Shown piece by piece: positions 1 through 12,430 of a stretch of DNA of 50,081 nt. Numbering within the stretch: position 1 is the first letter of the stretch; every line of letters starts with the position of its first letter. The DNA comes from Comamonadaceae bacterium PBBC1 (GTDB lineage Bacteria; Pseudomonadota; Gammaproteobacteria; Burkholderiales; Burkholderiaceae_C), in the NCBI GenBank assembly GCA_002256145.1, contig NKIP01000025.1, positions 1-50,081 on the forward strand. Direction: 5' to 3'. A program made the position numbers and the translations under genes. The notes below the pieces were generated by a model that worked only from the letters and a program-made list of their open reading frames with translations, was not told the DNA's origin and searched no databases.

Positions 1-100
1 GCGTGCGCGAAGGCGTTGAAGGGGTAGGAGTGTCTTGATTCATCATCGTGTCCACGTTGTTGTTGTGTGGCCAGGATGTTGCCGGGATGGCATTTGAATC

Positions 101-574
<474 letters not shown>

Positions 575-595
575 TCAATAAACAACAAGACCATG

Positions 596-621
596 AAAAA
601 AACGGCCTATAGGCCGTTTTT
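596..621. terminator. Bidirectional rho-independent terminator
   Basis: A perfect palindrome AACGGCCTATAGGCCGTT flanked by A-runs on the left and T-runs on the right, so it can work in either direction. It follows the stop of the DUF2442 gene (minus strand). Its stem shares the ACGGCC/GGCCGT core with the argG terminator at 1372-1394. Confidence 0.85.
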
Positions 622-670
622 CATTGGTGCAAAGCGCACGACATTCTTTCGCGTTCAATGACGTTCCAGG

Positions 671-913
671 TTAGGCGGCCACCGATCTTTCGTATAAGGT
701 TTCAGGTGAAATGTCGATGTTGCCGGGCCAGTTCACCGTGCCGGCAAACACATAAGCTTGCTCAAAGACATGCTGTTGCTTTAATGGCTCAAATGGTTTT
801 TTGCTTAACAGTGGTTTGACATCAAACAGACGGTTTTCGCCATTTTCAAAAGACAAAGCCAGCCAATGGTTTTGCATGGGCTTGACCAAGATCACGTCCA
901 ACAAGTCTTGCAT
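671..913 (-). CDS. DUF2442 domain protein
   Basis: A protein of 80 residues with the DUF2442 pattern: an N-terminal beta-strand with hydrophobic residues, a LSFENGE turn, DVKPLL in the middle and a C-terminal segment ending in DISPETLYE. I chose the ATG at 911-913 because an AGGAG lies seven bases upstream; an in-frame TTG at 926-928 and an ATG at 917-919 are possible but badly placed for that ribosome-binding site. It directly follows the DUF4160 gene, whose stop it nearly touches, so the two are cotranscribed. DUF2442 proteins are commonly found paired with DUF4160 proteins and such pairs are often annotated as toxin-antitoxin-like modules; the role of this one is not known. Confidence 0.75.
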   Translation of the reverse strand: MQDLLDVILVKPMQNHWLALSFENGENRLFDVKPLLSKKPFEPLKQQHVFEQAYVFAGTVNWPGNIDISPETLYERSVAA

Positions 914-924
914 GGTCATGCTCC

Positions 925-1194
925 TCAACGCAAAGGGTCAATGGGATAGAGCTGCTCACCAGCCTTGGCAAGTTCCCAGTCGGCCAGCAGTTCATCTTTG
1001 TGGATTTCAATCCAAGCTTGAACCATTTTCAATTGCTTGGGTGGAAAACCTCCAGCCAACACGCGGCCATCGTCAATGGCAATGGCCGCTTTATCGCCTG
1101 CGTAGCGCACATGGATGTGGGCGAGGTGATGCCTGTCCGTGTCCTCAAAGAACATGGAGACCAGGATTCCGTAAAACATGCTGATGGTGGGCAT
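925..1194 (-). CDS. DUF4160 domain protein
   Basis: A protein of 89 residues with the DUF4160 signature: MPTI start, a short strand ending in MFFED, then HHLAHIHVRYAG, which contains the conserved H-x-PHIHV-like motif, and a C-terminal stretch WELAKAGE. First gene of a two-gene unit with the DUF2442 gene downstream (they almost overlap at 913-927). The pair sits between the intact argG and the detached argG fragment, so it may have arrived with that rearrangement. The paired layout suggests a toxin-antitoxin-like or sensor module, but no nuclease or kinase motif can be seen. Function unknown. Confidence 0.75.
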   Translation of the reverse strand: MPTISMFYGILVSMFFEDTDRHHLAHIHVRYAGDKAAIAIDDGRVLAGGFPPKQLKMVQAWIEIHKDELLADWELAKAGEQLYPIDPLR

Positions 1195-1250
1195 GGGCGG
1201 ATTGTATGGGGTGAATCGAAGATGGTCACGATGATTGGGTCAGTAACGCA

Positions 1251-1335
1251 GCCTTGGTGCAGGTGCTTGCCGGACTCGCCGATTTGGCGAGCGAAGCGAG
1301 TGATGAGGCGAGCCGGCAGGCACCCGTGCCAAGGC
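1251..1335. repeat. 85-bp imperfect inverted repeat (hairpin element)
   Basis: The left arm begins GCCTTGGTGCAGGTGCTTGC and the right arm ends GGCACCCGTGCCAAGGC; folded back, about 30 bases pair with roughly five mismatches or bulges around a ~25-base centre that itself contains GGCGAGCGAAGCGAGT. It lies between the argG terminator and the start of the DUF4160 gene. It is too long for a terminator and lacks a T-run. A MITE- or REP-like element is the likeliest reading. Confidence 0.6.
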
Positions 1336-1371
1336 GGAAAACACCCACAACGCAAAAAGCCAGAGGACAAC

Positions 1372-1394
1372 AAAAAACGGCCCGAAGGCCGTTT
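1372..1394 (-). terminator. Terminator of ppnP-argG
   Basis: Read on the minus strand: AAACGGCC-TTC-GGGCCGTTTTTT, a GC-rich stem followed by six T, beginning 22 bases after the argG stop codon. Confidence 0.9.
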
Positions 1395-1415
1395 CTCTTT
1401 AGAGCAAGGCAAAAA

Positions 1416-3081
<1,666 letters not shown>

Positions 3082-3121
3082 GGTGGGTGCTTCAAGGGGG
3101 CGGATGATCCCGCATCAATGG

Positions 3122-3146
3122 AAAAGGGCGTCTTCAGACGCCCTTG
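3122..3146 (-). terminator. Terminator of the glycine-zipper gene
   Basis: Read on the minus strand: GGGCGTCTGAAGACGCCC followed by TTTTC, a perfect seven-base stem with a four-base loop. It sits between the stop at 3212 and the start of ppnP, so it separates the two transcription units. Confidence 0.85.
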
Positions 3147-3211
3147 ACGGTCAATTAAACTTATATTTTAGGTGCTTTGACGTGCTGAGGGCACATGGAT
3201 CGCCAGGTCTT

Positions 3212-3898
3212 TCAGCGCCAGTGACCATCTCTTCGACTGTAGCCATAGCCATAACCAGGTCTCCAACCCCAGGCCAGATCAACATGGGTGTAAACGGGGG
3301 CGTAGCTTCTGTAAACCGGAGTCGGCACATAAACCACCCGAGACTCCTGGATGACGGTCTGTGTTGTGCTTGGTGTCAGGGGTGGAGAAACCGCAACTGT
3401 CGAGTTCAAACCCGTGTTCCCGGGCAATTCTGAACGAGGGGTCATCACGGGTGTGACTTGTAATTGCAGGGTTGGACCAGGATCCTGGGGCAGGACCACA
3501 TTGAATTGTTTGCCTGCATATTCATAGACAACGTTGTAACCGGTCAAACGGTTTTCATAAACGTTTTGAGTTGAGCAGGTGGTCTGATTTTGGATTTGAG
3601 TACCAGGGTTTTCGACTTTGTCTCCCATCATGGCACCGCCCATCACGCCAGCGATGGTGGCCAAAGCACGGCCGGATCCGCCACCGATTTGATTGCCAAT
3701 GGCCCCACCCGCAATGGCCCCCATCAATGCGCCAGCCCCAGAACTGGGGTTGGATACGGTCACTGGGGTCTGTGTGCAGATTTGGCGAGGCACAAGCACT
3801 TGCTGGTAAACCGCTGTGCGTGAAATCACTTGTCCCACTTCTTGAGCATGCGCAGCAAAAGTGGATGACAACAAGAGGGCAATTGCCAAATTTTTCAT
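3212..3898 (-). CDS. Glycine-zipper 2TM envelope protein
   Basis: A secreted or outer-envelope protein of 228 residues. Residues 1-18 form a Sec signal peptide with a probable cut after AHA; no lipobox cysteine is present, so it is not a lipoprotein. Residues ~53-95 hold a glycine zipper (GALMGAIAGGAIGNQIGGG and AGVMGGAMMGD), the Rickettsia 17-kDa antigen-like fold that inserts in or lines membranes. The C-terminal part is rich in Pro, Tyr and Gly and ends with a basic GYGYSRRDGHWR. It is transcribed alone and has its own terminator. Proteins of this class are commonly involved in envelope integrity, but no specific role can be read from the sequence. Confidence 0.8.
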   Translation of the reverse strand: MKNLAIALLLSSTFAAHAQEVGQVISRTAVYQQVLVPRQICTQTPVTVSNPSSGAGALMGAIAGGAIGNQIGGGSGRALATIAGVMGGAMMGDKVENPGTQIQNQTTCSTQNVYENRLTGYNVVYEYAGKQFNVVLPQDPGPTLQLQVTPVMTPRSELPGNTGLNSTVAVSPPLTPSTTQTVIQESRVVYVPTPVYRSYAPVYTHVDLAWGWRPGYGYGYSRRDGHWR

Positions 3899-4001
3899 GT
3901 GGTTTTCCCTTTTTAATTAGATTGATCAAGTGTAGCGCTGGCCAGTCCTGTTGCCCATAACGGGCATGTAAAGTTCTGTTTTGTTCAGCATGTGAGTGCA
4001 C

Positions 4002-4355
4002 TCAATGGCTTTCAAGGGGCCAACTGTCTGGTGAGAAACCGACGCTGAACTGTCCAGAGGGCCAAGCGATCACAGGGCGTTTGATGGTGCTGGCGTGTTC
4101 CAGCATCACGGCCTTGGCACTGACACGGTCGGTCACGCCCGCTTGCACCGCTGGGTCAAGTTTTCGCCAAGTGCTGCCTTTGCGGTTGAGCACGGTTTCC
4201 CAGCCCAAAGCATCCAGCCATTTGTCAATTTCGGTGGGCGGCACGCCTTGCTTTTTAAAGTCATGGAATGTGAAGTCCAGGTCTTGGCTGGCCAGCCATG
4301 TGCGGGCTTTTTTGACACTGTCGCAGTTGGGTATGCCGTAAACGATCAGGTTCAT
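4002..4355 (-). CDS. yffB: ArsC/Spx-family reductase-like protein (YffB type)
   Basis: A protein of 117 residues with the arsenate-reductase-like thioredoxin fold. The single N-terminal active-site cysteine is Cys11 in YGIPNCDSVKKA, followed by HDFKKQGV and KRPVIAWPSGQFSVGF, which are typical of the YffB branch rather than true arsenate reductases. The family is thought to act as a glutathione-dependent thiol reductase; substrate unknown. It is transcribed away from folC with only 50 bp between the two starts, so they probably share a promoter region. Confidence 0.85.
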   Translation of the reverse strand: MNLIVYGIPNCDSVKKARTWLASQDLDFTFHDFKKQGVPPTEIDKWLDALGWETVLNRKGSTWRKLDPAVQAGVTDRVSAKAVMLEHASTIKRPVIAWPSGQFSVGFSPDSWPLESH

Positions 4356-4405
4356 GCTGTTTTTCTCTCGTGAAAGCGGGTGGGAGTCGGCGACAATCGC
4401 GCCCT

Positions 4406-5695
4406 ATGAAGACTCTACAACAATGGCTCGATTGGTGCGAGCAGTTACACCCCGTGGCCATCGACATGGGGCTTGACCGTGTCAAAACAGTGGCCGACCG
4501 CATGGCGCTGCATTTTGACTGTCCGGTGATCACGGTGGCAGGTACCAATGGCAAGGGTTCAACCTGCGCCATGCTTGAGGCTATTTTGTTGCAAGCAGGT
4601 TACCGAACCGGGGTTTATACCTCGCCGCATTTGGTTCATTTTGAAGAACGCTGCCGTTTGCATGGCGAATCTGCCTCCTCTGAGGTCTTTGCGCAGGCTT
4701 TTGCTTTTGTGGAGTCGGTGCGCGGTGATGTCAGTTTGACTTATTTTGAATTCAGCACCCTGGCCATCCTTCATCTGATGTCCAAAGCCCAGCTGGATGT
4801 GGCTATTTTGGAAGTGGGTCTGGGGGGCCGCTTGGATGCGGTCAACATCATCGACACGGATTGCGCGGTCATCACCAGCATTGACATCGACCATACGGCC
4901 ATTTTGGGCCTCGACCGTGAAAGCATTGGTTTCGAGAAGGCGGGCATCATGCGAGCTGCTCGGCCTGTCATTGTGAGCGATCCGGTGGCACCACAAAGCG
5001 TGATTGACCACGCCCAGGCTGTGGGTGCCTTGCTCTGGCAATTTGGGAGGGATTTCAATTTTTCAGGTGATCCCCAGCAGTGGGCTTGGGCTGGGCGTGA
5101 CCGACGTTACAGCGGCTTGGCTTACCCCGCATTGCGCGGGGCCAATCAATTGATCAACGCATCAGGCGTGTTGGCGGCCTTGGAGGCCATGCGTCAGCAA
5201 ATTCCCGTCACAGCTCAGGCCATCCGCAATGGCTTGGCCATGGTCGAGTTGCCCGGGCGCTTTCAGATCGTGCCAGGTCAGCCCGTGTTGGTTCTGGATG
5301 TGGCACACAACCCTCACTCTGTGGCTGCCCTGGCCGTCAATCTGGATGCCATGGGGTTTTATCCCACCACCCATGCGGTGTTGGGTGCCATGGGTGACAA
5401 AGACCTATTGCCCATGCTCAAGCGGGTCAGTCCGATGGTCGACAAGTGGTACTTCACCGATTTACCCTTGAGCCGGGCAGCCACGGCCGTGCAGCTTCAA
5501 GCGCTTTGGCAGGCCCAAAACACGCGCAAAGATGCGACAAGCAGTGTTCATGCCAAGCCCATGGAGGCTTTCCATGCAGCCATCAAGAACGCAGACCCGG
5601 CTGATAGAATCGTGGTCTTTGGTTCCTTCCATACAGTGGGGGGTGTTTTGCAAGATGGCATTCCACGTCTTCAGGCCAAACACCTCAGCCCCTGA
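4406..5695 (+). CDS. folC: Bifunctional dihydrofolate synthase / folylpolyglutamate synthase
   Basis: Adds glutamate to dihydropteroate and then further glutamates to tetrahydrofolate in the cytoplasm. The protein has 429 residues, as usual for the family. The Mur-ligase P-loop GTNGKGS is at residues 46-52, with DAVNIIDTDCAVITSIDIDH and the C-terminal VLDVAHNPHS segment also present. I chose the ATG at 4406, which gives the typical MKTLQQWLDWCEQLHP start; an upstream GTG at 4370 would only add residues unlike the family and crowd the divergent gene. It is the first gene of the folC-dedD-cvpA-purF-metZ-gltX block. Confidence 0.96.
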   Translation: MKTLQQWLDWCEQLHPVAIDMGLDRVKTVADRMALHFDCPVITVAGTNGKGSTCAMLEAILLQAGYRTGVYTSPHLVHFEERCRLHGESASSEVFAQAFAFVESVRGDVSLTYFEFSTLAILHLMSKAQLDVAILEVGLGGRLDAVNIIDTDCAVITSIDIDHTAILGLDRESIGFEKAGIMRAARPVIVSDPVAPQSVIDHAQAVGALLWQFGRDFNFSGDPQQWAWAGRDRRYSGLAYPALRGANQLINASGVLAALEAMRQQIPVTAQAIRNGLAMVELPGRFQIVPGQPVLVLDVAHNPHSVAALAVNLDAMGFYPTTHAVLGAMGDKDLLPMLKRVSPMVDKWYFTDLPLSRAATAVQLQALWQAQNTRKDATSSVHAKPMEAFHAAIKNADPADRIVVFGSFHTVGGVLQDGIPRLQAKHLSP

Positions 5696-5703
5696 ACATC
5701 GCC

Positions 5704-6531
5704 ATGGCGTTTTTCAAGTTCCGAGTACCCGGTCAGGCTGACCCCGATGCCCCCGTTGCAGAAGTGGCTGTTTCAACTGCGAGTGAAAACATCGACATCG
5801 TCAGAAGGCGTGCGCGGCACCGTTTGATGGGTGCTGTGGTGTTGGTTCTGGTGGCGGTACTGGGCTTTCCTTTGTTGTTTGACACCCAACCACGCCCAGT
5901 GGCTGTGGATACGCCAATCGTCATTCCTGACAGACATTCGACCCCTGCATTGACCGCCGCCGCGCCAGTGTCAACGGTTGCGCCTGAAGCGCCTGTGACA
6001 TCTGCTTCGCCTGTAGCCCCCGTGCCTGTGAAGCCTTCGGTCAATGAGTCCAAGCCTTTGCCCGTCCAAGCCGGGCTGGATGAACGGGAAGAAGTGGTTG
6101 TGCGATCGGCCCCTGTGGTCAGTGCAAAGCCTGCCCCTGCGCCGGTTCCTGTCGACGTCAAGCCTGCACAAGCCAAGCCGGTAGAACCCAAGCCAGTGCC
6201 TGCCAAAACCGACCCCGTGCCGCCCGCCAAGCCCCAACCAAAAGACGATGGGAGCAAAGCAAAGTCTTTGCTGGATGGTCGGGACAATCCAGCAGTTGTA
6301 CAGAGGCACGTCATCCAAGTGGGCGCATTTTCGGATGCAAGCAGAGTTCGTGAAGTCCGTAAAAAGCTCGAACAAGGGGGCTTGGCCACTTACACACAAT
6401 CGGTTGAAGACAAAGAAGGCAAAACCAGTACCCGAGTGCGAGTGGGGCCGTTTGACTCGCGTGATGAAGCAGACAGAGTTGCTGAACGGATCCGAAAATT
6501 GGGTTTTTCACCTGCAGTGCTGAGGATCTGA
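5704..6531 (+). CDS. dedD: SPOR-domain cell-division protein (DedD-like)
   Basis: An inner-membrane protein of 275 residues with a cytoplasmic N-terminus, one membrane helix at about 41-59, a long Pro/Val/Ala/Lys-rich periplasmic linker (~70-190) and a C-terminal SPOR domain (~201-275) that begins RHVIQVGAFSD and ends LGFSPAVLRI. SPOR domains bind septal peptidoglycan stripped of stem peptides and bring DedD to the division site. It starts eight bases after folC and ends one base before cvpA, the same order as in many proteobacteria. Confidence 0.92.
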   Translation: MAFFKFRVPGQADPDAPVAEVAVSTASENIDIVRRRARHRLMGAVVLVLVAVLGFPLLFDTQPRPVAVDTPIVIPDRHSTPALTAAAPVSTVAPEAPVTSASPVAPVPVKPSVNESKPLPVQAGLDEREEVVVRSAPVVSAKPAPAPVPVDVKPAQAKPVEPKPVPAKTDPVPPAKPQPKDDGSKAKSLLDGRDNPAVVQRHVIQVGAFSDASRVREVRKKLEQGGLATYTQSVEDKEGKTSTRVRVGPFDSRDEADRVAERIRKLGFSPAVLRI

Positions 6532-6532
6532 C

Positions 6533-7027
6533 GTGGACGTGTCCCTGACAGACTGGATTTTGCTGGGTGTTTTATTCGTGTCCATGATGGTCGGTTTTTG
6601 GAGGGGACTTGTTTACGAAGTGCTCTCTTTGGCCGGTTGGGTGGCCGCATTCGTTTTGGCCCAATGGTTCGCCTCAGATGTGATCGTTTGGCTGCCATTT
6701 CTAAAAGGTGCGGCTGAGCCCGTGCAATACGCCATGGCTTTTGTGGTGGTGTTCATCGCCACATTGTTTGCTGCGGGCTTGGTCTCTTGGATGATCAAAA
6801 AGTTGGTGGAAACCGTGGGCTTGCGTCCCGTAGACCGCAGCTTGGGGGCTTTGTTTGGCTTGGCCCGTGGCCTGGTGTTGCTGCTCGCCCTGACGGTGGT
6901 CGTTCAGTTGAGTGGTTTTTCAACCGAAGTCTGGTGGAAAAATGCCCGTGGACCTGTGTTTTTGAGCGCAAGTTTGGACCGATTGAAGCCATTGTTGCCA
7001 CAGAGTTTTGCAGAGATATTGCCCTGA
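6533..7027 (+). CDS. cvpA: CvpA family membrane protein
   Basis: An integral inner-membrane protein of 164 residues with four hydrophobic segments, beginning with the typical DWILLGVLFVSMMVGFWRG. It was named for its need in colicin V production and is now linked to envelope homeostasis; the molecular role is unsettled. The start is a GTG at 6533, one base after the dedD stop, and the start codon is supported by alignment to the family pattern. It lies directly before purF, the usual position. Confidence 0.92.
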   Translation: MDVSLTDWILLGVLFVSMMVGFWRGLVYEVLSLAGWVAAFVLAQWFASDVIVWLPFLKGAAEPVQYAMAFVVVFIATLFAAGLVSWMIKKLVETVGLRPVDRSLGALFGLARGLVLLLALTVVVQLSGFSTEVWWKNARGPVFLSASLDRLKPLLPQSFAEILP

Positions 7028-7065
7028 TTTGTTTGGGGCGCATCGTTTTTTGAACGGATAAAAGT

Positions 7066-8580
<1,515 letters not shown>

Positions 8581-8590
8581 GCCCAAAAAC

Positions 8591-9802
8591 ATGACCTCAT
8601 CTTCCCGATTTGACGATTTGCACATCGAAACCCTGGCCGTGCGTGCCGCAGTGGAGCGCAGCCAGTACGGCGAAAACTCCGAAGCCTTGTACCTGACCAG
8701 CGGCTACGTTCAACCTACAGCCGAATCTGCCGCCCGGCGCTTTGCGGGTGACGAAGAAGGCTTTACCTATGGCCGCTACGGCAACCCCACGGTCAGCAGC
8801 ATGGAAATGCGCTTGGCAGCATTGGAGGGCACTGAAGCGGCCATGGGCACTGCATCGGGCATGTCTGCCATTTTGATGATGTGCATGGGCTTGCTCAAAG
8901 CGGGTGATCATGTGGTGTGCTCGCGTTCCATGTTTGGCTCCACCATCAAATTGATTGGCTCGGACTTGGCCAAGTTCGGCGTTGAATCGAGCTTTGTTTC
9001 TCAAACCGATTTGAATGAATGGCAATCAGCGGTCCGGCCCAACACACGTTTGCTCTTTGCCGAAACCCCCACCAACCCCCTGACCGAGGTGTGCGACATC
9101 CAGGCATTGGCCGACATCGCTCACAACGCGGGCGCCTTATTTGCGGTAGACAACTGCTTTGCCACACCTGCACTGCAACGCCCTGTGACCATGGGGGCGG
9201 ACATCATCATGCATTCGGGCACCAAATACCTGGATGGCCAAGGCCGCGTGATGGCGGGGGCGCTTTGTGCTTCGCAGCAAATGATCACAGAGAAATTTTT
9301 GCCTGTGCTCAAAAGTGGCGGCATGACACTGGCCCCATTTAATGCTTGGGTGGTGCTCAAGGGCCTGGAAACACTGGACCTGCGCATGCGAGCCCAAACG
9401 GCCCGCGCACAAATTTTGGCCGAATGGCTGGAAAAACACCCCGCCGTGGCCCGTGTGCATTACCCCGGTTTGGCCAGTCACCCCCAACACGACTTGGCGA
9501 TGCGCCAGATGTCGGGTCTGGGGGGGGCCGTGTTGTCCTTCGATGTGAAAGCCGATGGCCCAGAGCAATCGCGTCAACGAGCTTTCCACGTCATGGACCA
9601 AATGCAAATGCTGTCGCTGGCCACCAATTTGGGCGACACCAAAACCATGGTGGCTCACCCCGCCAGCACCTCGCACGGTCGACTGACCGAGGCGCAGCGC
9701 CAAGCTGCCGGCATTGGCCAAGGCCTGATCCGCGTGGCCGTTGGCCTCGAATACCCCCAAGATGTTCAAAAAGACCTCTCCCGTGGTCTCGATACCCTCT
9801 GA
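8591..9802 (+). CDS. metZ: O-succinylhomoserine sulfhydrylase
   Basis: A PLP enzyme of the Cys/Met metabolism family that forms homocysteine directly from an O-acyl-homoserine and sulfide. The protein has 403 residues from the ATG at 8591; an in-frame start at 8537 would overlap purF and is not favoured. Motifs seen are YGRYGNPTV, the ETPTNP segment, the Schiff-base Lys212 in [11 protein letters not shown] and [14 protein letters not shown] near the C-terminus. The purF-metZ neighbourhood is common in beta- and gammaproteobacteria and supports MetZ over MetB or MetC. It starts ten bases after purF. Confidence 0.92.
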   Translation: MTSSSRFDDLHIETLAVRAAVERSQYGENSEALYLTSGYVQPTAESAARRFAGDEEGFTYGRYGNPTVSSMEMRLAALEGTEAAMGTASGMSAILMMCMGLLKAGDHVVCSRSMFGSTIKLIGSDLAKFGVESSFVSQTDLNEWQSAVRPNTRLLFAETPTNPLTEVCDIQALADIAHNAGALFAVDNCFATPALQRPVTMGADIIMHSGTKYLDGQGRVMAGALCASQQMITEKFLPVLKSGGMTLAPFNAWVVLKGLETLDLRMRAQTARAQILAEWLEKHPAVARVHYPGLASHPQHDLAMRQMSGLGGAVLSFDVKADGPEQSRQRAFHVMDQMQMLSLATNLGDTKTMVAHPASTSHGRLTEAQRQAAGIGQGLIRVAVGLEYPQDVQKDLSRGLDTL

Positions 9803-9803
9803 T

Positions 9804-11189
9804 ATGACCAAAACTCGCACCCGCTTTGCCCCATCGCCCACGGGCTTCATTCACTTGGGCAACATCCGCTCGGCTTTGTACCCTTGGGCTTTTGCCCGCG
9901 CGACAGGTGGCGACTTTATTTTGCGCATTGAAGACACCGACCTCGATCGCTCCACCCAAGCTTCTGTCGATGTGATCATCGAAGGCATGGCTTGGTTAGA
10001 GCTCCACCATGATGAAGGTCCGTTCTATCAAATGCAGCGCATGGAGCGTTACAAGGCCGTGCTGGCCGATTTGATCTCTGCAGGGCATGTCTACCCTTGT
10101 TACATGAGCATGCAAGATCTGGATGCTTTGCGCGAACGTCAAATGGCCAGCAAGGAAAAACCTCGCTACGACGGCACCTGGCGTCCGGCAGAGGGAAAAA
10201 CCTTGCCCGCGATTCCCGAGGGCGTCAAGCCTGTCTTGCGCTTCAAGAACCCCATCGGTGGTGTGGTCGCCTGGAATGACAAGGTCAAAGGCCTGATTGA
10301 AATCAGCAATGACGAGCTGGACGATTTGGTCATTGCACGCCCGGACGGCACGCCCACCTATAACTTTTGCGTGGTGGTGGACGACATTGACATGCAAATC
10401 ACGCATGTGATCCGAGGCGATGACCATGTGAACAACACGCCGCGCCAGATCAACATCTTCAAAGCCCTCGGCAAAGAGCCTCCGGTTTACGCCCACCTGC
10501 CCACCGTGCTCAACGAGCAGGGCGAGAAGATGAGCAAACGCAATGGCGCCAAAGCCGTGACGGCGTACCGCGACGAAGGCTATCTGCCCGATGCCATGGT
10601 CAATTATTTGGCGCGGCTGGGTTGGAGCCATGGCGATGACGAAATTTTCAGCCGAGCACAGTTCCTGGAGTGGTTCAATTTGGACCACTTGGGACGCAGT
10701 GCTGCGCAATTCGACGAAGCCAAGCTCAAATGGGTCAACGCCCAGCACCTCAAGGCCATGAGCGATGACGCTCTGGCCGTGCATGTGCAACCCTTTTTGG
10801 ACAAATTGGGTGTGGTGGCCGATGAGCGTTTGGCCAGCATTTGCGGCTTGTTCAAAGACCGATGCGACACCTTGGTCGTTTTGGCCCAATGGATTTCTGC
10901 TTTCTACCTTGATGTGGTGCCCAATGCACAAGAGAAAGCCTTGCATGTGACCGATGCCGTGAAACCGGGTTTGGGCGTGTTGGCGGACAAGTTGGCAACA
11001 TGCACTTGGGACAAGGCTTCAATTGCTGCGGCCATCAAGGAAACCTTGGGCGAAGTTGGGCTGAAAATGCCTCAGCTGGCCATGCCCGTGCGTGTCTTGG
11101 TCATGGGCACGGCACAGACGCCATCGCTGGATGCCGTACTTTTTTTGAGTAAAAGAGAAAAAATTCTCGCCAACTTAAAAAATGCCTAA
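9804..11189 (+). CDS. gltX: Glutamyl-tRNA synthetase
   Basis: Class I aminoacyl-tRNA synthetase of 461 residues. The HIGH-type signature is at the N-terminus ([18 protein letters not shown]) and the KMSKR motif starts at Lys242 (EKMSKRNGA). I chose the ATG at 9804, one base after the metZ stop, giving [14 protein letters not shown]; longer frames overlap metZ. A cluster of tRNAs including tRNA-Glu, the substrate of this enzyme, follows 90 bp downstream. Confidence 0.97.
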   Translation: MTKTRTRFAPSPTGFIHLGNIRSALYPWAFARATGGDFILRIEDTDLDRSTQASVDVIIEGMAWLELHHDEGPFYQMQRMERYKAVLADLISAGHVYPCYMSMQDLDALRERQMASKEKPRYDGTWRPAEGKTLPAIPEGVKPVLRFKNPIGGVVAWNDKVKGLIEISNDELDDLVIARPDGTPTYNFCVVVDDIDMQITHVIRGDDHVNNTPRQINIFKALGKEPPVYAHLPTVLNEQGEKMSKRNGAKAVTAYRDEGYLPDAMVNYLARLGWSHGDDEIFSRAQFLEWFNLDHLGRSAAQFDEAKLKWVNAQHLKAMSDDALAVHVQPFLDKLGVVADERLASICGLFKDRCDTLVVLAQWISAFYLDVVPNAQEKALHVTDAVKPGLGVLADKLATCTWDKASIAAAIKETLGEVGLKMPQLAMPVRVLVMGTAQTPSLDAVLFLSKREKILANLKNA

Positions 11190-11205
11190 AAACCTGTCTA
11201 TAATT
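11175..11205 (+). promoter_or_regulatory. Probable promoter of the tRNA-Ala-Glu-Asp cluster
   Basis: A perfect TATAAT at 11200-11205 lies 73 bases before tRNA-Ala. The best -35 candidate (CTTAAA, 11175-11180) is poor and 19 bases away, so only the -10 is convincing. The run from here to 11278 would be the 5' leader. Confidence 0.5.
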
Positions 11206-11278
11206 CAAGTCTCGACACCAACGAGGCATAACAAGAAAGCAAACAGCGGTAACGTAGTTTGAAGTCTTGAATGTCAAA

Positions 11279-11354
<76 letters not shown>

Positions 11355-11392
11355 AAGTGTCGAGAAGATTCGAAAGAATCAGTCCAGGTTAT

Positions 11393-11468
11393 GACCCTAT
11401 CGTCTAGAGGCCTAGGACATCACCCTTTCACGGTGAGTACCGGGGTTCGAATCCCCGTAGGGTCGCCA
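11393..11468 (+). tRNA. tRNA-Glu (anticodon TTC)
   Basis: Acceptor arms GACCCTA/TAGGGTC, anticodon stem TCACC/GGTGA with loop CTTTCAC, T-arm GGGGTTCGAATCCCC and encoded CCA. Second gene of the tRNA cluster, 38 bases after tRNA-Ala. Confidence 0.97.
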
Positions 11469-11524
11469 AGTTTTGTAGCACTTGGTCAGTTGCTAAGGCA
11501 GTCTGACAAAAGTTACAGCTACCA

Positions 11525-11601
11525 GGAGTGGTAGTTCAGTTGGTTAGAATACCGGCCTGTCACGCCGGGGGTCGCGGGTTCGAGTCCCGTCCACTCCGCC
11601 A
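11525..11601 (+). tRNA. tRNA-Asp (anticodon GTC)
   Basis: Acceptor arms GGAGTGG/CCACTCC, anticodon stem CCGGC/GCCGG with loop CTGTCAC, T-arm GCGGGTTCGAGTCCCGT and encoded CCA. Last gene of the three-tRNA cluster. Confidence 0.97.
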
Positions 11602-11607
11602 GATCAA

Positions 11608-11638
11608 AGCCTAAGTAGTTATCTACTTGGGCTTTTTT
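11608..11638 (+). terminator. Terminator of the tRNA cluster
   Basis: An 11-base stem AGCCTAAGTAG/CTACTTGGGCT with one T-G pair and a TTAT loop, followed by six T. It begins six bases after tRNA-Asp. Confidence 0.9.
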
Positions 11639-11843
11639 CATTTCAGGAGCGCCAATTCTAGAGATTGGGCCGCGACGACTGACATTCTGGCCTGCATCAA
11701 GTCTCTCAAGCCGCAGTGATCGTGTTCATTGAAGCGATCGGTTCACTGCGTCTTTTACAGGGAAAGTGCTCACAAGCAGTGCTGGACGAAGGTTGCACAG
11801 TTGCAGTAAGCTACTAGGTTTTCTAGGTAACTCGTTGTCAAAC

Positions 11844-12302
11844 ATGGACAGTTTGCTCCCACCCATTCCGGCCAAGCGCTACTTCACCATTGGTGAAGTC
11901 GGTGAGCTGTGTGGCGTCAAACCCCACGTCCTTCGCTATTGGGAGCAAGAATTTACCCAACTTCGCCCCGTCAAGCGCAGAGGCAACAGACGTTACTACC
12001 AGCGTCACGAGGTGATGATGATCCGGCGCATCCGAGGTCTTCTGTATGACCAAGGGTTCACGATCAGCGGTGCTCGCAACAAATTGCAGGAACTGGTCCA
12101 AACTGAACGCCAACTCTCTCGTTTGTCACAAAACGAAGTGGACACCGCGGAAGAAGATTTTTTGCTGGACATGGAAGAGGGCATGAACACAGACATGGAT
12201 GCACGGCCAACCTCATTGATGTCGGCTTTGCCTTTGCCGCAGATGACTCCTGTGCAGATTCATGAAGAGCTTTTGCAAATAAGAGTCCTTTTGACCATTT
12301 AA
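11844..12302 (+). CDS. MerR family transcriptional regulator
   Basis: A DNA-binding regulator of 152 residues. The winged-helix part is at ~12-80: KRYFTIGEVGELCGVKPHVL, then RYWEQEF, RRGNRRYYQRHEV and IRGLLYDQGFTISGARNKL. A short coiled coil (~85-105) should allow dimerisation, and the acidic C-terminal part has no recognisable ligand-binding domain or metal-binding cysteines. I chose the ATG at 11844. The gene order merR then tRNA-Pro(GGG) is typical of Comamonadaceae, where ihfA usually precedes merR; here ihfA is absent and a tRNA cluster lies upstream. The 205 bp between the tRNA terminator and this start hold no other gene I can support. Confidence 0.88.
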   Translation: MDSLLPPIPAKRYFTIGEVGELCGVKPHVLRYWEQEFTQLRPVKRRGNRRYYQRHEVMMIRRIRGLLYDQGFTISGARNKLQELVQTERQLSRLSQNEVDTAEEDFLLDMEEGMNTDMDARPTSLMSALPLPQMTPVQIHEELLQIRVLLTI

Positions 12303-12317
12303 GGCCCCAGAACAGGC

Positions 12318-12323
12318 TATAAT
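12318..12323 (+). promoter_or_regulatory. -10 element of tRNA-Pro
   Basis: A perfect TATAAT 11 bases before tRNA-Pro. A TTGACC at 12291-12296 is 21 bases upstream, too far for a standard spacing, so the -35 remains uncertain. Confidence 0.55.
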
Positions 12324-12334
12324 CTTAAGCTTGT

Positions 12335-12411
12335 CGGCGTGTAGCGCAGCCTGGTAGCGCACTTGCATGGGGTGCAAGGGGTCGCGAGTTCGAATCCCGC
12401 CACGCCGACCA
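12335..12411 (+). tRNA. tRNA-Pro (anticodon GGG)
   Basis: Acceptor arms CGGCGTG/CACGCCG, D-arm GCGCAGCCTGGTAGCGC, anticodon stem CTTGC/GCAAG with loop ATGGGGT, T-arm GAGTTCGAATCCC and encoded CCA. Follows the merR stop by 32 bases. Confidence 0.97.
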
Positions 12412-12430
12412 TTTATTCCTAATGAAATCA

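Noticed and set aside
1..100. Possible gene end at the left edge
   Set aside because: No open frame with recognisable content; the window is too short on this side to judge.
4370..4405. Extended N-terminus of FolC
   Set aside because: The residues before the ATG at 4406 do not match the family and would leave only 14 bp to the divergent gene.
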